From: Spirodela intermedia
Taxonomy: Eukaryota > Streptophyta > Magnoliopsida > Alismatales > Araceae
Reading direction: 5' to 3'
Assembly (NCBI GenBank): GCA_902729315.2
Contig: LR746272.1
Coordinates: 12,263,827 to 12,327,826 of the forward strand
Length of the DNA: 64,000 nucleotides
Positions within the stretch are counted from its first letter, which is position 1, and each line of letters begins with the position of its first letter. The translations under genes and the position numbers were made by a program. Under the pieces are notes generated by a model. It was given only the letters and a program-made list of their open reading frames with translations. It searched no databases and was not told the DNA's origin. Positions 61,822 to 64,000 of this stretch are shown here, piece after piece.

Positions 61822-64000
61822 TCATGGAGTGTAGTCGTCTTCTCCGGGTGACGGGCCTCTTCGATGGGTTTCGAATCTGAACCACTTCCAGTTGGCGTAC
61901 AATCTGGCCTCGTCGTCGAAGGGGAGCGAGTCCAGCGGGCGGGATCTGACTCTGTAGGCTGCGGGGACGGCGGGCAGCCTCTGCCGGTACCTTCTGGCCA
62001 TCTCCTCGGCCTCAGAGAAGACCCTCTGCAAGGTGGGGAGGCGGAGAAGGGTGAGATCCATGAAGCGGGAAGAATCCACGGCGAGACTGGGTAGTCACCT
62101 CTTTGTTCGAGAGAAATAGCCCCGGCTCGCCTTCAAGATCCGCAATGCTGCATTGAAAATCAGAGAAGGGCTTCTTCAGATGGAAGTAAAATAAACCAGA
62201 GAGATGTAATCCTGATCTTCGCCATTGATTCCTTCTCTTCGAAGTCCCATTCGGAGTTGCGTTGTGTGATTTACAGAGGGTCGTGTTTTTGGCTTTACCT
62301 GAGGGAGATCTTGTCGGGGAACATTGACTTGACGACAAGGACCTTCACTTTCTCGTCCACCTTAAGCAAGTCGCCGATGGATTCAACGCGGGCACGAGAT
62401 ATGTTCGAGATGTGCAGCAAACCGCTGCAGGGTGATCCCAACACAGACATCAAAATCATGTTTACATGATTTCAGTGGTAGGATCTTGATTCCTATATCA
62501 GTGGTAACTAAGTAATATAATTATGCCTGCCGTTGATTTGAATAAGAAGAATGCAGGAGATCCTTAAATGTTTAAGCTTTTCGGCTTCTCAGACTTCCCT
62601 GAGACGTAGCTATGCCTTTTTCTCAGATTCTATGCAGCATAGTAGGGGAAAAAATAATTTCTTGCTGCTGTGTCATCAATTTATCAGGTCTTTGTGATGA
62701 ATAAACCATACGAACGTTCCTTTGATATCGGTGTTTTACATACTCCTCATTGGTGACACTGTAGTTCTTGGCTACCAGTCATCACCCAAGTATCCCTAAA
62801 CCAAATGGTCCACAATGAAATTCCCAGGAATGAGTCAGCCATTTGGTGGGTATCATATGTTCGTTCAACAAAAATCAAGATCCTATGTAGAAAAACCTGA
62901 ATAACATGGTTCACTAAAGGCATAATTGATCATATTTTCCATCATTGATCATTAAGTGGTTTACAGAAATTGATAAACCACGAAAAGAAGACAGAAAAAT
63001 CAATATTCTTTGACGTTTTTTTAGCATAATTGCTGTGATTAAAATTTGAGGAACGTACCTTCTATTTGTCTCACCAATTCTTACTTGCGCTCCAAATGGA
63101 AAAATTTTGCGCACAGTTCCTTCTAAGAGAGTTCCTTCTTGAAGATGTCGAATGTCCTGTAGTATCACACATTCATAATTCTGAACCCGTAAGAGGGAAA
63201 AATAAAATTTATTGGAGAAACTTACAAGGAATTGCTAAAAGGAAGAATAAACTATGATTAATTTGATGTCGGATCGTTATGAACACAAAATTAGTGTATT
63301 GCTCACACAAAACCAAAAAAATACGGAAATGTCAAATCTGCATGTTGTAACAAGAAACTTAAAGATTGGCAGGACAAGGAAGTCACAGTTCAGATGATAA
63401 TTGCTTCCCTCCCTATGAAAAGTGGAGATGATAAAACAAGTTAAACAGCTAATTGTAGAACGCAATTTAAAAATAGTAAAACTGTGATGAGCTACTCATT
63501 CAAGTCACCTCTATACTACATGAGATTACCATTGTGTGGAGTTCAGATTAAAAAAGAGCTAATGAGGTTATTTCCCAAAACTAAAAGCAGGAGCTTTTGT
63601 CACTGTATACAGTACTAGCAGCAACAAACCACAGAATAGTCTTGATTATGAGATGTTCACCGGTATTCCTGCCATTGCCGTCTTATTATTTCCAATGATG
63701 AACAGGCAATGATGTGAAATGAGATCAAGAAGATAAATTTTCAGGGTTTAACATCAAATTAAGGGCATATATTATGAAGCATCCGCCAGAGAAATCATTA
63801 ATTTATGAACTCTTGATGGAAAATAAAGGAATTAGAAATAAAATGGTCAACTTTACATCTTTTTCAATGTTGAACATGACAACATATGGTGCAGTAAGGG
63901 ATGGGAACCTCCTCCCACTGTTCCTACCACATACTGGTTTGATATAATCTGGCACTGCCAAGGCTTCACATCTAACTGACATTTTAGAGCTAGCTATATT
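61822..64000 (-). CDS. Plastid S1-domain RNA-binding protein (AT1G71720/PDE338-like), 5' part missing
   Basis: Exons on the minus strand: 63857-64000 (runs off the edge), 63059-63156, 62299-62424, 62099-62147 and 61822-62025; phases agree. The second and third encode an S1 OB-fold: GTLLEGTVRKIFPFGAQVRI, then SGLLHISNISRARVESIGDL and VKVLVVKSMFPDKISL. The last two give SIADLEGEPGLFLSNKE and RVFSEAEEMARRYRQRLP, then LYANWKWFRFE near the carboxyl end. This order matches the carboxyl-terminal part of Arabidopsis plastid S1 proteins of the PDE338 type, which bind RNA and are needed for normal chloroplasts. The rightmost exon (SVRCEALAVPDYIKPVCGRN) is in phase with a canonical donor but I did not recognise it, so its membership is less certain. 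Confidence 0.82.

Overview
This window is nuclear DNA from a flowering plant. The evidence is ten multi-exon or plant-specific genes with plant orthologues, GT-AG introns, decayed Ty3/gypsy and Ty1/copia retrotransposons, long GA/CT microsatellites, and TGGGCY (site II) and AAACCCTA (telo-box) promoter motifs. Several genes are strongly GC-rich (the RGI5-type kinase, the LRR pseudokinase, LOG) while others are AT-rich. That mix fits a monocot or an early-diverging angiosperm, but the species cannot be fixed from sequence alone.

Layout. (1) 1-4.8 kb, minus: 5' part of an IQ67-domain (IQD) calmodulin-binding protein gene that runs off the left edge. (2) 4.8-6.95 kb: GC-rich island with no gene I recognise. 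(3) 7-22.5 kb: gene-free, AT-rich repeat district. It holds two diverged LTR-like blocks with an internal minisatellite, a broken Ty3/gypsy gag-pol, and a broken Ty1/copia RT/RNase H ending in a polypurine tract and LTR start. (4) 22.5-42.6 kb, three plus-strand genes in a row: SEC24 (COPII coat), an LRR receptor-like pseudokinase (At3g03770 type), and mitochondrial GUF1/LepA. (5) 42.9-46.15 kb: a second gypsy remnant wedged between the convergent GUF1 and MRNIP-like genes. (6) 46.2-49.7 kb, minus: an MRNIP-like gene and a LOG cytokinin-activating enzyme gene. (7) 51.9-54.9 kb, plus: a SLOW GREEN 1-like plastid TPR protein and a small 'embryogenesis-like' organellar protein. (8) 56.6-60 kb, minus: an intact RGI5-type LRR receptor kinase. 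(9) 61.8-64 kb, minus: 3' part of a plastid S1-domain RNA-binding protein gene that runs off the right edge.

The genes are unrelated single loci, not an operon or a recognisable cluster. Themes are secretion (SEC24), organelle translation and biogenesis (GUF1, S1 protein, TPR protein), and signalling or hormones (IQD, LOG, RGI5-like, pseudokinase). Exon coordinates were worked out by hand from splice motifs, reading phase and remembered homologues, so single-base errors at weak junctions are possible. I found no convincing new biological system. The best leads are a duplicated-looking exon in the TPR gene, weak donors in the MRNIP-like gene, a microsatellite against a weak LOG donor, a GC-AG intron in the receptor kinase, the 34-bp minisatellite inside the LTR-like blocks, and an orphan 5'-exon-like segment at 60.77 kb.
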